Positions 23,688 to 36,489 are shown, counted from the stretch's first letter. The stretch is 64,000 nt of DNA from Lentinus brumalis (GCA_001792895.1 MARA01000010.1:124001-188000), one strand, 5' to 3'. Notes: generated from the letters alone by a model not told the origin. Program-made: numbers and translations.

Positions 23688-25201
23688 ATGAAGACCACCG
23701 CATTCTTGGCTGCCCTCGGATGGGTGGTATCCGCGGCTGCGGCACCCGCTAGTCCGTCCATCGAGGCAAACCTTCCTGGGTCGACCGCGAACGTCGCCGG
23801 CTTGCACGCTGTCGCAAGGCAGGCGGGCAAGCTCTACCTCGGCACGGCGACGGACAATCCTGAGCTCACGACCACTGCCTACACCGCCATCCTCGACAAC
23901 AACCAGATGTTCGGCCAGATCACGGCGGCGAACAGCATGAAATGGGTCAGTGCCGTTCCCCTCCTAGCTTGCTGCGCGTGGGTTCGTGCCACTGAGCATC
24001 TTTGAAGGACGCGACTGAGCCCTCCCGGGGTGTGTTCACCTTCACGAACGGCGACGTGATCGCCAACCTGGCCCAGCGGAACGGGCAGCTCCTCAGAGGT
24101 ATGACCTCTGTATTCTTTTGGAACATCACGGACTGAGTTCATCGTGCTCGTAGGTCACAACTGCGTGTGGCACCAGCAGCTCCCTAGCTGGGTGACTTCG
24201 GGCAACTTCAACGCTGCGACTTTGACGTCCATTATTCAAACCCACTGCAGCACCCTCGTGGGACACTACAAGGGACGAGTGTATGTCGATCTTGACGCAC
24301 TCCTCACTGATGTAGTCTAACGATTTTGCTCTAGCCGTACGTGATAGCCATTTGCCTTGCTTGACGTGTTCGCGATACACTACTGACGACTAATTCTAGT
24401 CAGCTGGGACGTCGTCAACGGTAAGTATGAGATGAAATCGTTTGCAGCGTTTGCTGACGTCATGTTTTCAGAGCCGCTTAACGATGACGGATCGTTCCGT
24501 CAGGACGTGTTCTTCAACACGCTTGGACAGGGCTACATTGCCACGGCCCTTCGTGCTGCGAAGGCTGCAGACCCGAACGCGAAGGTCTACATCAACGATT
24601 TCAACATCGAGGGCATCGGTACATCTATCGACACAGCCCGGGGTACCTGACGCTGATCACAGTCACAGGTGCCAAGGCCACCGCGATGAAGAACCTCATC
24701 AGGTCCCTCAAGTCTCAAGGCGTCCCGATCGATGGCGTTGGCCTGCAGTCGCACTTCATCGTCGGGCAAGTCCCGACCACGCTCGTTCAAAACATGCAAG
24801 AGTTCGCCGCACTCGGCGTCGAGGTCGCGATCACCGAGCTCGACGTGCGGATGACGCTCCCAGAGACCGCCGCCCTGCTGGCACAACAGAAGAAGGACTT
24901 CCAGACCGTCGTTGCTGCGTGCCAGGCTGTCTCGCAGTGCGTCGGAATAACTATCTGGGACTTCACCGACAGGGTGCGCCCGTTCATCTATATTGCGAAC
25001 CGACACCTGCTGACGTTCGATTATGGTGCCTTATGACCAGTTCTCTTTCGTACCAAGCACTTTCCCGGGGCAAGGTGCGGCTACTCCGTGGGATGAGGTC
25101 AGTTCGGGTGCTCTTGAGATAGTCAGCTGATTGACGTATCCCGCGATCGACAGAACTTGGTCAGGAAGCCTGCCTTCGACGGCATCGTGGCTGGATTCTA
25201 G
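23688..25201 (+). CDS. GH10 endo-beta-1,4-xylanase, copy 1 (secreted)
   Basis: 351 residues, nine exons: 23688-23945, 24008-24098, 24154-24280, 24335-24340, 24404-24420, 24472-24618, 24669-24973, 25041-25097 and 25154-25201. Hydrolyses internal xylan bonds outside the cell. A signal peptide ([19 protein letters not shown]) is followed directly by the catalytic domain with no CBM1. Family motifs are [43 protein letters not shown] (acid/base Glu) and ITELDVRM (nucleophile Glu), ending [11 protein letters not shown]. All phases fit with a 6-nt micro-exon CCGTAC; alternatively the two flanking introns are one longer intron. A 51-nt intron (24421-24471) splits the codon of the acid/base glutamate; the neighbouring paralog lacks it. 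Same strand as copy 2 and 1 kb from it, so a tandem duplication. Confidence 0.93.
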
Positions 25202-26218
25202 AAGCAGATTGTCACGGACTCGGATGTATACGACCAAAGAATCGAAGCTTCCTGGTGTCCCATGTATGCTCGGCCCTGCGAGCGTAACAGCGTCTCTCGA
25301 TAGGTGAGTCATACTTATTTTCCACCGACTACTACCTGCAAGCGAGGAGCAAGGTCCGTGTCTGCGCACTTCTATCCAGGGTCATACGCGTCTTCCTAAC
25401 TCCAACGACGACAGCTCTACTTTCGCCGATCGAACTGGTACGTCCGCCTCATTGCGATCTCTGAAAACTCCGGCGCAAGATCCGTAGGTCGATGGTACCT
25501 GGATGACGCCCTTCTCCACCGCTATGTGAGTGCAGTGGGAGCACCGAGCGCGTCCTGCGTGTCCTACCGCTCCATGTCCCAAAATGCTCGCAAGCATCAC
25601 ACGCATCCATGCGCCGATCCTCACAGGTGCCACGGGCTCTTGTTCCGTTCCTACTCCGTTCCTTGACTTACCTGTGGCCATACTCCGGGGCACCACATCT
25701 TCCTGCCGGAGTTCAGTTGCAAGAGGCCGAAGTGAGCTTCGATGGTTGCAGTTCCCTCTTCACTCAACTGACGTATCTCGTCGACTACCAGTACTAATAT
25801 CTTCAGTTCAGCTACCATGGTGAAACGACTATACATACCTGTCCTCTCAAGTAACCCATGATCATCCCCGTGAGTACCAGGCTGTTTATACTTCGTTGAA
25901 CGCTGATTTTAATACCTTCACAGGCAACTGTATCCGATGTGCGGTTGGTCGCCGACGTCACGCAGAGCGTATGCAGGTTCCTGTTCCCCACCGACGCTGC
26001 TCAAACGGTTCACGAGACCTGCAGGTCCACGCATGTGGCCATGGCAAGAGCCAACTTTGGCCCATCGTCCGCCGTCGCTCGTGTACCCGCAAAGAAGACG
26101 GGTGACTCCAAGCTCCTGGCATACGCGCCTCCGACATGTGTGATAAGAGGGCAACGATAGTGCCTGCAGCATTCGTGACTCCAGCCTTCGCAATCCTCCT
26201 TGTGTATTACCCTCACCC
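25202..26218. other. Intergenic between tandem xylanases
   Basis: No gene seen. It contains the promoter of the second xylanase, with a GATAAGAG element near 26142. Confidence 0.55.
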
Positions 26219-27690
26219 ATGACAATCAAGAACGCTGCATTCTGGACCGCCCTCGGCTGGCTGACGTCTGTCGCTGCAGCGCCAGGGAGTCCATCCGCCG
26301 CCGCCAGCCTCCCCGTCTCCACCTCGAACGTCGCAGGACTGCACGTCCTCGCGAAGCAGGCCGGGAAGCTCTACTTCGGCACTGCGACGGACAACCCGGA
26401 ACTCACCAACACCTCTTACACCGCCATCCTGAACAACAGCCAGATGTTCGGACAGATCACGGCCGCGAACAGCATGAAATGGGTGAGTGCTACTGGTCTA
26501 CAGTCCGCACTAGGGTGTTGTGTATCGTGATACGGTGCTCACGATGCTTTCAGGATGCGACTGAGCCACAACAGGGCGTCTTCACGTTCGCGGCTGGCGA
26601 CGTCATCGCGAACCTCGCGAAGCAGAATGGACAGCTGCTCCGAGGTAGGAGTTCCGCTTTAGCTCTTGGACTTTCAGCTGACGTACTCGTTAGGACATAA
26701 CTGCGTCTGGCATAACCAGCTGCCGAGCTGGGTCACCGCGGGCAACTTCAACGCTGCGCAACTCACGCAGATCATCCAGACGCGCTGTAGCACTCTCGTA
26801 GGTCACTACAAAGGACAAGTGTAAGTCTACCAATTCGCTTGAGCGTACTTTTGAGGTACTGACGTGGAACCGTAGTTGTACGTGGACTGAAGTGTCGCTT
26901 CGCTAACGTCCAACTAACCCTATCGAAGACAGCTGGGACGTCGTCAACGAGCCATTCAACGATGATGGCACATTCCGCCAGGATGTCTTCTTCAACACCC
27001 TTGGCCAGAGTTACATCGCCACCGCCCTGAACGCAGCCAAGACAGCAGATCCAAACGCAAAAGTGTACATCAATGACTTCAACATCGAGGGAACAGGTAG
27101 GTTCAACTCATCCCTGCTTGCGATTAGACCTGCTCATGAGATGCTGACTTCATCCTGCAGGCGCGAAGGCGACCTCGATGAAGAACCTTATCAAAAGCTT
27201 GCAGTCGCAGGGCGTTCCCATTGAGGGCATCGGCCTGCAGTCGCACTTCATCGTTGGGGAGGTACCGACGACGCTGGTGCAGAACATGCAGGAGTTTGCC
27301 GCCCTCGGGGTCGAGATCGCGATCACCGAGCTCGATGTTCGCATGACGCTGCCCGAGACTGCCGCCCTCCTCGCGCAGCAGAAGAAGGACTATGAGACTG
27401 TTATTGCTGCGTGTCAGGCGGTTCCACAGTGCGTCGGCATTACTGTATGGGACTTCACAGACAAGGTACGTGGCATAGACTCACATCGGCCCGGTCCGAT
27501 TGCTGACTACAGGGCGTATCTGTCAGTTCTCATGGGTTCCGGGGACCTTTGCTGGCCAAGGCGCAGCATGTCCGTGGGACGAAGTACGTGTCTCACCTCC
27601 ATTAAGTATCACATCCCAGACTGACGACTCGGACACCTCCAGAACTTTGTCCGGAAACCTGCTTTCGACGGGATTGTGGCCGGCTTTTAA
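26219..27690 (+). CDS. GH10 endo-beta-1,4-xylanase, copy 2 (secreted)
   Basis: 353 residues, eight exons: 26219-26482, 26554-26644, 26694-26820, 26876-26881, 26933-27096, 27161-27465, 27527-27583 and 27643-27690; phases fit. Signal peptide [21 protein letters not shown]. Same motifs as copy 1: [34 protein letters not shown] with the acid/base Glu, ITELDVRM with the nucleophile, [23 protein letters not shown]. No carbohydrate-binding module, so it acts on accessible xylan. The candidate micro-exon TTGTAC corresponds in place and length to CCGTAC in copy 1. The WDVVNE exon is uninterrupted here. Divergence between the copies is moderate in coding and high in introns, so the duplication is not recent. 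Confidence 0.93.
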
Positions 27691-28192
27691 ATATGATACA
27701 GTAGCACTTCAACAGTTTGTCGAGCGAGTTGTGAATAGTTAGTTGAGGGCTCGATCGCGTCGTTTCTACTCCTCTACGGCTGGGAGGTGGCTGAATCTGG
27801 CTGACTCGACGCGACAGGTCACAGCCTGCTACGGATCACGTGGCTTGTGACGTGGGCACCGTTGTCTGCGTCGCCAAGTCCTTGTCTTCTTTCTCTCTCC
27901 TGAGCATCGTGGCGATTATAAGTACTCTGTAGTACTTCTGCTCTCGTTGGCAGACGTCTCGGTCAAAGCTTGTGCACGAGCGGCATTAGACAGTGTTGCG
28001 TCGTGTGTGACCTGATGCCACTTGCCACCAATGCAAGGAATTCGAAGAAATCAGGGCGCTGGTCGCAAGCATAAGTAGTATGGCATATACTGAGGAACAT
28101 ATATACATCGGCGATAAAGAGGGCACGGATGCGCGGACAAATCGACCTAAACGAGGGCGTCGTCCGAGTTACGATAGTACAAGTCTCAGCAG
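27691..28192. other. Intergenic between convergent xylanase and HET genes
   Basis: 3' flanks of both genes. No further gene seen. Confidence 0.55.
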
Positions 28193-31100
28193 TCATGTCA
28201 ACAGCACCGTGTTCTGACACAGCTCGCCCATCACGAACACGTTACTTCTCGTCGAAAGCAGGTCTGGATGCGAGGACAGGCGTTCCATGCGGGCAGGGGC
28301 AACATAACCAACAGGCCGAGGAAGACCCTGATTCACTGCACCGACGGCACCCTCTGAATTTTGGGTCCCCGGCGTGCCGTAACCTCGTCCAGAGGAGGGT
28401 TCGAAGACCGCAGCGCAATAGTGGATGGTGCCCAGGGTCTCCGCCTCTCGGAGGTCGCCTTCAAAGAGCAAGAGCGCGTCGATATCAGGCAACGTGCCAG
28501 GCGCAGCGCTGACAAAGTTGACGTAGACCGTCAGCAAGTAGGCCGACATCGAGGCGTGGTGGACAATGTAGACTTCGAGTGCCTCGCGCGACCCCTTCCT
28601 GCACGTCTCTGGGATTGGGATGGGCTTCTCGAGTGACCCAACGAAGTATTCTGCCGTGAACCCGTCAGTCGTGCAGATGCCAACACCGTAACGGAGCCCG
28701 GCGCTCTCGACGGTCGATATGAGCGTGCATGGGGCCCACGTAAACTGCGGGAGCGCGGATCGGGCCGAGCATTGCATTGGGAAGAACTTGGAGAGCTCGC
28801 GCTGCGAGAGGAAGTATTCTCTCAGCCTCCGTTGCGCGGCGTCGGGGCCACTGATCGAGAGTAGTACGTCCACGTCGATTGGCAGGAATGACGAGATTGC
28901 AACCAGCTCGTCCTCGGGCTTGCTCGTTGTGCGCAGCCGGAGTAGCCTGATGACGTCGTCGGGGTTCCAATGGTCAGCACTGTGGGTAGTGGCAGTCCGG
29001 GGTGAGGAGAGATTGCCGCGATATCCAAAGAGGGGAATGTGAGAGCAAGAAGAGTGAGGGGGAAGGAATCGCAGGGAATCATTGTTGAGGCGGTCGTGGG
29101 TAGCGCCCTCGGCAGTGTTGTCGTACCCGTTGAGGCCGAGTCTCTCTTCGACGTTCACCGGTCCCTCGGTGAACTCGAAGTACAGCTCGTGCGCCAATAT
29201 GCCCTCTTGTAGTGTCCAGACACGTCGTGCCCACCCGGATGTTCCGATGCGGAAGAGATTCTCCTCCCATGTCTTGCTTTCCGAGCACTGGGAGCGGATA
29301 CAGCTGTCAATGACTAGCACTTTCGCCGCGTCCTGGTATGTCTGCGCCATCAGCTTGATAGCGCACTTCCGCAGGCCCCGCGCGTCCGGCACGCAAAGGG
29401 AGTCCATCCAGAACGCGCCAGTATCGGGGAGAAGCTTCTGAACAAGCTTCGAGATCCGCGTTACCACACAGGTCGGTAAGCCGTCCTCAGTCGTGCTCCC
29501 CATCCCGTCCGCCCAGACGTGCGATACGGCAACATACGCACCATGGGCAGCTGGTCGGACGCGGAGACCCTTTCCGTCGTACGTGAGTGCAGGGATGAGC
29601 CCATCGGAGAGCAGTTTCGTGATGTCGTCGAGAGGGGGTTTGACGTACTCGCAGTGGCAGGCAGGGTCGACGTGACATGGGACGTAAGCCTTCGTATCCG
29701 CGATGGTGTAGAGTACGCATGCGGCCGGAGTGCAGTCCTTGTGTTCGTCGCGAGATCGCCTGATGTATGGCTGGAGCCAGAGGAGGTTTGAAACCTTCGA
29801 GAGGTCCCAGAGCGTAGGCATGAATTCCAGCGAGATCGTGTTCGGGCACCACCCCGCGCGGTACATCCTCTCTGCACAAGCCGCGAGCGTCTCAGTATAG
29901 AAGGAACGAGACTTCTCTGTGGCACACTTCATCAGGAGGTCCATCTCGGGCAGCGTTTTCCAGACGCTGTGGGCGACGGCACAGAGAGGTCCGACCGTGA
30001 GCGCGACAGCGCATACCATGTTGGAAGACTCGTGGTAGCCTCCGCGCTGGCACATGCTGGTGCTGGGCCGTGCTTCTTCGTCAAGCGCGTTGAGTGCCCT
30101 GTTGAGGATCCGCGCGGCCTCGCGCCCGTGTCTGCGGTGGGCCTCCTCGTCTTCTTGGCCATCTGACTGATCGCGCATACGGTAACGCCAGCTGGTCAAG
30201 AAACGAAGTATGCGGGTACCGGATAGTATTGCTTCTCCGCCCTGCGCTACGAGCGTGTGGTCTACGAAGAGAGACTCGGGATCCGTACGCGGGTAACGGC
30301 TTCTAGGAGACCGAAGGTCATAGCGCTCACCCAGAGCGCGGCATCGTCTCGCATACTCCGAATAGCACCATCGCGACGGATCTTGATGTAGCTCGACAGG
30401 GTGGTGCAGAATGGGTACCCATTGTGAGGGGCACCGAGCCAGGGGATGTCCACCGGTGAGCCGAACCACGCTCGAACAAAGCGCATCGCTTCGCTGTCTT
30501 CATCGGCGAGGGAGGCCGTTCCGACGGTCGGGGTCCGATATGGTGGCTCTGTGATCACTTGGTTTAGCAAGGTCAGGACGGAAACGTACTAACACTGACC
30601 TGAAAGTAACGTGGTCCCCGACAACTCCCTGAGCGACGTGCGTGACCATGGCATAGGCGACAAGTCTGCTATGCCTGCCCGCAGGTAGCACTCACGCCTC
30701 CACAACCTCGCGACGCAGTCTAAGAAGAAGGCTTGGTACAAGTGAGAGGCTGGGATATGGTCTGGCGACACTCGGAGTGGACAGGTGACGTGATTCGCTG
30801 AAGGGAGGGAGATCTCGAGCAGCCCAGAGAGAACGAAGTCGACAACCGAGTCGCTGTCACCGGTCAACGTGATGTGCAGTTCCTGGACGGGATGTTGGTG
30901 TGAATCCGGTCGGGATGGCATGTCGCTAAACATGTTAGCCCTGTCCGCAAGGAGGTTCACGAAGGTCTTGAGCGATGGATGAATGTCGGACTGTCTGACG
31001 ATGTCGTCTGGTAACGAGCAGGTCAGGGTAGCGACCGGATATGTCGTTTCCAGATAGTGTAAGCTATCCTCGTAGAGACGGAGATACCGGTCCGACTTGT

Positions 31101-31701
31101 CGACCTCGACCTCCATCGTATCCGGGATGGTTGAGATGTGCCTCCAGGACAGATGCACGCGGTTTGAGCCATCCATGGGAGATATGCTGGACGATGGCTC
31201 CGCCGTACCGACTCGGCGGGAGCACTCATGCCCCCATAGCGCTGCAGCACAATCCAGGAAGAGCGCCTGGTACAAGTCAGACTCCGTGACAAGTCCCGGC
31301 GAGCTTCGAAGTGCACAACAGACATGGCCTATCCGTGTCAAAGTGACATCGAGTATTCCAGAGAGCATGAAGTCGAGCGCGGATCGGCAGCACAGTGTGA
31401 CTGGCCAACCCGGAAAGGTGTGTGCGAGGGGGTTGAGTCGGTCCGCCAGAAGATTGACGAGGGTCGTAAAGGATTGATGGAGATGAGCGAGACCCGGCTG
31501 CTCGACGATGTCATCCGGAAGAGAGCAGTATAACCAGTCAATCGGGTACGTTGTTTTCAGATACCGCACGCAGTCTTCGTAGAGGCGATAGTGCAGATCT
31601 GCCGACTCGATCACGAATTCCTGTGGGCCGAGGCTGGCGGAGACTTGAGCCCAAGACTTGTATACGTGATTGGAGTTGTCCACAGGGAGCTCACAAGACA
31701 T
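28193..31701 (-). CDS. HET-domain protein with an N-terminal duplicated domain of unknown kind
   Basis: Exon 1 31701-30600, a 51-nt intron 30599-30549 (GTCAGT...GATCACAG), then exon 2 30548-28193; about 1152 residues if one base is restored. The splice joins phase 1 to phase 1 (TTLLS to EPPYRTPTV), so I treat both parts as one gene. The N-terminal ~360 residues are two copies of a ~165-residue unit, marked by LYEDS/C, TTYP, SLPDDIV, LVNLLADR, LYQA.FLDC and LW..EC. The second exon carries the HET core: AYVAVSHVWADGMG, GAFWMDSLCVPD, YQDAAKVLVID and ARRVWTLQEG. HET domains trigger cell death in fungal allorecognition and may act in innate-like recognition. The frame break is at about 30284-30294; one more G in the plus-strand GGG at 30291-30293 joins LLEAVT to RTDPESLFVDH. 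Start ATG at 31701 (MSCELPVDNSN) is chosen because it aligns with the start of the second repeat. Confidence 0.8.
30680..31668 (-). repeat. Internal duplication inside the HET gene (two ~165-residue units)
   Basis: Unit 1 spans roughly 31668-31190 and unit 2 roughly 31165-30680. Aligned landmarks are YRLYEDCVRYLKTTYP / LRLYEDSLHYLETTYP, CSLPDDIVEQ / CSLPDDIVRQ, LVNLLADRLN / FVNLLADRAN, DFMLSGILDVTL / DFVLSGLLEISL, LYQALFLDCAAALW / LYQAFFLDCVARLW. Divergence suggests an old duplication under constraint. Confidence 0.85.
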
Positions 31702-32917
31702 ATAACTTAGCTCATGGCACACCGACGCTTGGTTAGTCTGAACAGGACGCACCACATCTGTACGAGCATCTTCGGCGCTGGATGAGAGTTAGTCGACGCT
31801 CTGTGTCAAGAGAAGACCTGCTACACACCTGTGTATGCCATCCATTTCCTGGAGCAGCGGATCGTGGTCTCCGCAATGTACGCACTTGCAAGATATATCA
31901 GATGGTAGGGCCCTAAGAGGTATAGGGAATCACAACATACCATACTAATGTTCAAAATAAGTCAAGATAATTCGTGGACCAGAAATTCCAGTTGGGGGAG
32001 GAATACCGAGGAGAGAATACCGCCGTGGAGCTACACGACCACTTTATAGGGAGATGAATAGAGTTCAAGGGTACTGTCCCGGCATATCCTGTGACACGTC
32101 CAGCTCATTGTATCCGCCGTAATTCCATTCACAGTATTGCCAGAGATTCGGTGAACATGCTCTGGAACCCACGCCTTATCCATGAGGTGACGGGCCTGAA
32201 GCAGCGATGAACTTACTAGTAGTATCCATGACATACCTGTCACTAGTAGGTAATTGAGCAGCACAGCCATGCGGGCCGCTCCACAAGCAGCTATGCGCGG
32301 ACATTCTACGGTGGCAGGAGTGAGCCTTCGTGTTGCTGTAGACGCGATCATCAGTCTCACACCGGTTGATACTTCGCGAGTGCATACCCACAGATTACTG
32401 GCACGCTCATCGCTCTCTCGTCGCTCTGTACTTGTGGTGGCCAGGGGCGATGCACCGGTGCCCTCAATCGAACGAGCCCCGAGCAAGCTTCAAGGCGATG
32501 AGAGCCTGCTGCCAGCACAATCGGGGTGTGCAGTAAAATTGACACGAGGAACAGGTGTGTCCACGGATCCTGTGCCTCGTTATACTTACTTAATCTTTGT
32601 AAGTGTGGCGGTGTTCATGGTAGTAAGCAAGTAGTAAGCGCTATCAAGCTCGTTGCTCGTCAGCGCTTCAGGACTTCCAGCTTCAAGCCGCCAACACGTC
32701 GCATAACCCCTTTAGTTCAGCACTCACTTGCTGGGCAACCTATCATATCTGTGAGTGTGCTTCTCGTGAAAGAATGACTGAAGAAGTCGCAAGTCTCGAG
32801 TACTCAGTAGTTGGATGGCAGGTGCCAGTGCCAGCACCGCGTACGGGTTAGGACGCAAAGCGCGGAGAATCAATCGATCCGGGCGCAATAATCACACCTC
32901 GCTCCCGGATCTGCAAC
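31702..32917. other. Divergent promoter region between HET gene and regulator A
   Basis: 1.2 kb between divergent starts. One 151-residue minus-strand frame (32486-32031) has no motif and poor protein character. No gene called. Confidence 0.45.
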
Positions 32918-35900
32918 ATGTCTCCCCCGGCTCAGGGTACCTCTTCGGTTGTAGCGCCCGAGCAGCGCAAACGGAAGAAGAATCAAAGGGCTTGTGATTT
33001 TTGCAGACAGAAGAAAAGTACGTTTGTCCGCATGCAGTTTCTTTTGAGGTGTAGGGCTGATGAAAGCCTCTAACATGTCCAGTTCGGTGTAAGTGGACCT
33101 GCATTTATAGCATATCCCGATCTCGAGTAACCTCCCATGTCAGGTGATGCTGCGGAGATGCCCCAACATCGGTGCTCGAGATGCGTACGTCAGGGCATTG
33201 ACTGCACTTACGAGCCCATCAACGTACGTTCAGTGATGCTCTTGTTGCTTAGAGATCACTCATTGCTGTGTAGACCCGCCCACCTAGCAAGAGGTGAGTC
33301 TGAACATTGCTGTCGCGGAATTTTGCACCCCAAACTGCGAGACACCCCGACATCAATGCGCTGAACCTCACGCTCAACAGTTATGTCCAAGTTCTCGAAC
33401 ATCGCCTCCAGACTATGGAGAAGGTAGTCGGTCAGGTTTGTACATCATTTCCATGATTTCGGTCCGTGACAATGATTTCGCTCTGCCGTCACAGCTGCAC
33501 TCAAACATACAGACCTCGAAGGACGTCGACGGCGGACTGGAAGCCAGTAATTTACCAGTCACCACCGATACCGTTTCGCCTCATCATGCGCGGCACTCGT
33601 CCTTGTCCGTCCCTAGTGCTAACGCCATCTCTCCACCTCCACCCGACTCGCCCGTCGTGGATTCGGATGAACTTGAGCCTAGCGACGATGAAGAGGAAGC
33701 TGTTCGGAAAATTGTCGAGAACATGCCTCGGATTCCCGTCCTCACTCACTATATGCAAGGGCGAAAGTACCAGGGGAAGTCTAGTAGCCTCTTGTTCCTG
33801 CAAACCGTCATAGACACTGGGATCGAGCGGTCAAGGAGCGCCGAGCCTTCCATGCCCAGGGAATCCAGTATGGCTCCGCCGAATCGAGCCGAGACCAGAG
33901 CAGTGAGTGTCTGCCCTATCTGCCTGATTGCTCCTGATGACGGTACCACCCGTCTTTTGCTAGACAGCTGCAACTACGCCTAAACCGACGCCGTATCGCG
34001 ACTTCCCTCCTCAGGATCTTATGGAGAAACTGGTTGACGCCTTCTTCAAGCATTACAACCTCTTCGTACCGATATTGCACAGGCCGACTTTAGAGCAGGG
34101 AATCAAGGACGAATCGCACCTGCGTAACCGCGGCTTCGGAGCTCTTGTATTGCTTGTGTGCGCCATCGGAAGCCGGGTGGTCGATGATCCGCGCATTACG
34201 GTGGATGACGGCCGGGTCGCTGGATGGAAATGGTTCGAGCAGGTCGAAATTGCGCGGTGGTCGTACCTGGAGAAGCCACGCTTAGAGGATTTGCAGACAT
34301 GTGCGGTGCGTGTTCGGCTGATATACTGTGCTAGGCGTGGCTAATGAGGCATTGTGCAGCTCATATCGATGTATCTTTGGGGCACTGATGCGCCCCAGGG
34401 CATTTGGACTGTCATCGGACTGGGACTTCGCATGGCACAGGATATGGGAGCACATCGCAAGAAGGTGTACAACACAACGCCTACGGTGGAAGATGAATTG
34501 ATGAAGAGAGCCTTTTGGTGCGGAACATCGAGCATTGAATGGAAGATGACGACGCTCACTTACACGCGATCTCCAGGGCTTTGATAATCTTTGACAGTAT
34601 CTGTAGCTTTGGTCTGGGGCGACCTTGCGCAATACACGATGAAGAGTAAGTCATAACGTCGACCTCGCTTCTCCTTTGACGCCGCTGACGTGGGGTGTAG
34701 CTTTGACGTCGAACTCCTACTGGAGGTTGACGATGAATACTGGATCAACAGCGATTCCCGTCAAGCATTCAAGCAGCCCGAGGGGAAGCCTTCATATGTC
34801 ACCTTCGCGAATTCCCTCATTAGACTACTCAAGATACTAGCTTTTGCTTCGCGTACAATTGTGAGTGCTGTCCAGAGCCGCGCGAGTGCTCGGAGCGTCT
34901 ATGATCTAATCATCGTGCCAAGTAGTATTCCATCAACAAGTCCAAGGTGATCCTCGGCATGGTTGGACCTGAGTGGGAGCAGAAGATCGTGGCCGAGCTG
35001 GACTCCGCGATCAACAAATGGGTCGACACCGTACCCCCTCATCGTCAGTGCTCCACCATGATACTCAGCTGATAGCTCACTTCTCACACATCTCCGCAGT
35101 GCAGTGGGATCCGAATCGAGAGGACCATGTTTTTATGAACCAGTCGGCCACGCTGTACGCGCATTACTACCTCCTGCAGATATGCATCCATCGACCGTTC
35201 ATACCGTCTCCGCGCAAACCTTCTCGGCTCACCTTCCCTTCCTTGGCAATATGCACAAATGCAGCACGTTCCTGCACGCATGTCCTCGACGTACAGATGC
35301 AGAGGACGGACACGCCATTCCTCATTAAACTACTCAATCGCGTAAGCCGTCAGGCCGTCCGTAACGTCCACATATCTGATACAACCGCAGATGCCACTCT
35401 TCACTGCTTGCCTCGTATTGTTGCTCAACATGTGGGGAGGTAGGAAGTCCGGCCTATCAAATCAGTCCACGATGGCGGATGTCCAGAATTGCATGAACAT
35501 GCTGAAGCAGTTCGAACAGCAGTACGTCTTCCCCAGTCAAATGTTTTGTTCGCAGGCTGATCGGTACTTTGCAGTACACATTACGCGCGAAGGTTATGGT
35601 ATGAGTGGTTCCCCCCAGTCTCGTTTTATCCTCACTGATGATCTCCTCAGGGACGTACTCAACGGGCTTATCTCAATCGGAGAGTTCGCCCCCCTCAGCC
35701 GGTGGGTCCCGCCGTCGGCTATTCCCTCAAGACTGAATTCGTTCAGGACACCTCACGACCCGGCGGCCTACCCTCGTCTCTGTCTCCGATACCGCTTGCC
35801 GATCCGGCACAAGCTGAGGGCTCCGTGTCCTCGCCCTTCTACAATCCGGTGGCACGGGCTGAAGCCCCGCAAGCACAGGCGGGCTATGCCGACCGCGACA

Positions 35901-36489
35901 TGTTCACCAACCATTCCTTCTCCCTTCCCATCCACACCGACGAGCTAGGTAGAGTGCCCTTCCACCATGGTTTTAGCCCCTTCCTTGCTCCGCAGCAGCA
36001 GAGCCCACAGCCTCTGGACAACGGCGGACTACCAGCTGGACCCGGCACGCTCCCGCAAGCTGGACCGTTGCAGAGTGCCCCAATGGACACGGACGGCTTC
36101 GACGTCGACTCTCCTGTGTTTTCGATGGGGGCAACGGACCTACAGGAACTCCTGGCCTCTCTGTCCGCGCCTTCGCTCCCGAGCGCGCAGCAACCTCAGC
36201 AATCCGGGCAGCCTCAGCAAGCAAACAGTGCTCCCTATTCAGCATCCACGAGCGACGACATCGACGTTTCCATGATATCGGCGGAGAACACGGCGTTCGC
36301 GGATAGTATGATGGAGATGTGGTCCACCGCTCCAACCTCATTCGAGTAAGCCTTTGACTGTACGGACTCATATTGAGCGTGCTGTTGACGATTACGTATC
36401 GCAGATGGGACGACTGGGGGTCGTACCTCGCGAATATGACAGGCGTGGACCCGGACAACCCATTCGACCCTCTTACGACTGAATTTTAG
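32918..36489 (+). CDS. Zn2Cys6 transcription factor A
   Basis: Start MSPPAQGTSSVVAPEQRKRK at 32918. Zinc cluster: exon 32918-33017 ends RACDFCRQKK; a 6-nt micro-exon TTCGGT (33083-33088) gives I-R-C; exon 33144-33223 gives DAAEMPQHRCSRCVRQGIDCTYEP. Short exons then encode a coiled segment (YVQVLEHRLQTME) and an acidic linker (DSDELEPSDDEEE). The fungal_trans middle region follows: LVDAFFKHYNLFVPILHRPTLEQ, LYLWGTDAPQGIWTVIGLGLRMAQDMGAH-type motif, RPCAIHDED, ADDEYW-like DDEYWINSD, FANSLIRLLKILAFASRTI, GPEWEQKIVAELDSAINKW and QWDPNREDHVFMNQSATLYAHYY. A Gln/Ser/Pro-rich tail ends WDDWGSYLANMTGV...TTEF at 36489. Paralogous to B, C and D. Converges on B with only 284 bp between stops. Likely a nuclear regulator; targets unknown, though the nearby xylanases make carbohydrate use one possibility. 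Confidence 0.85.
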
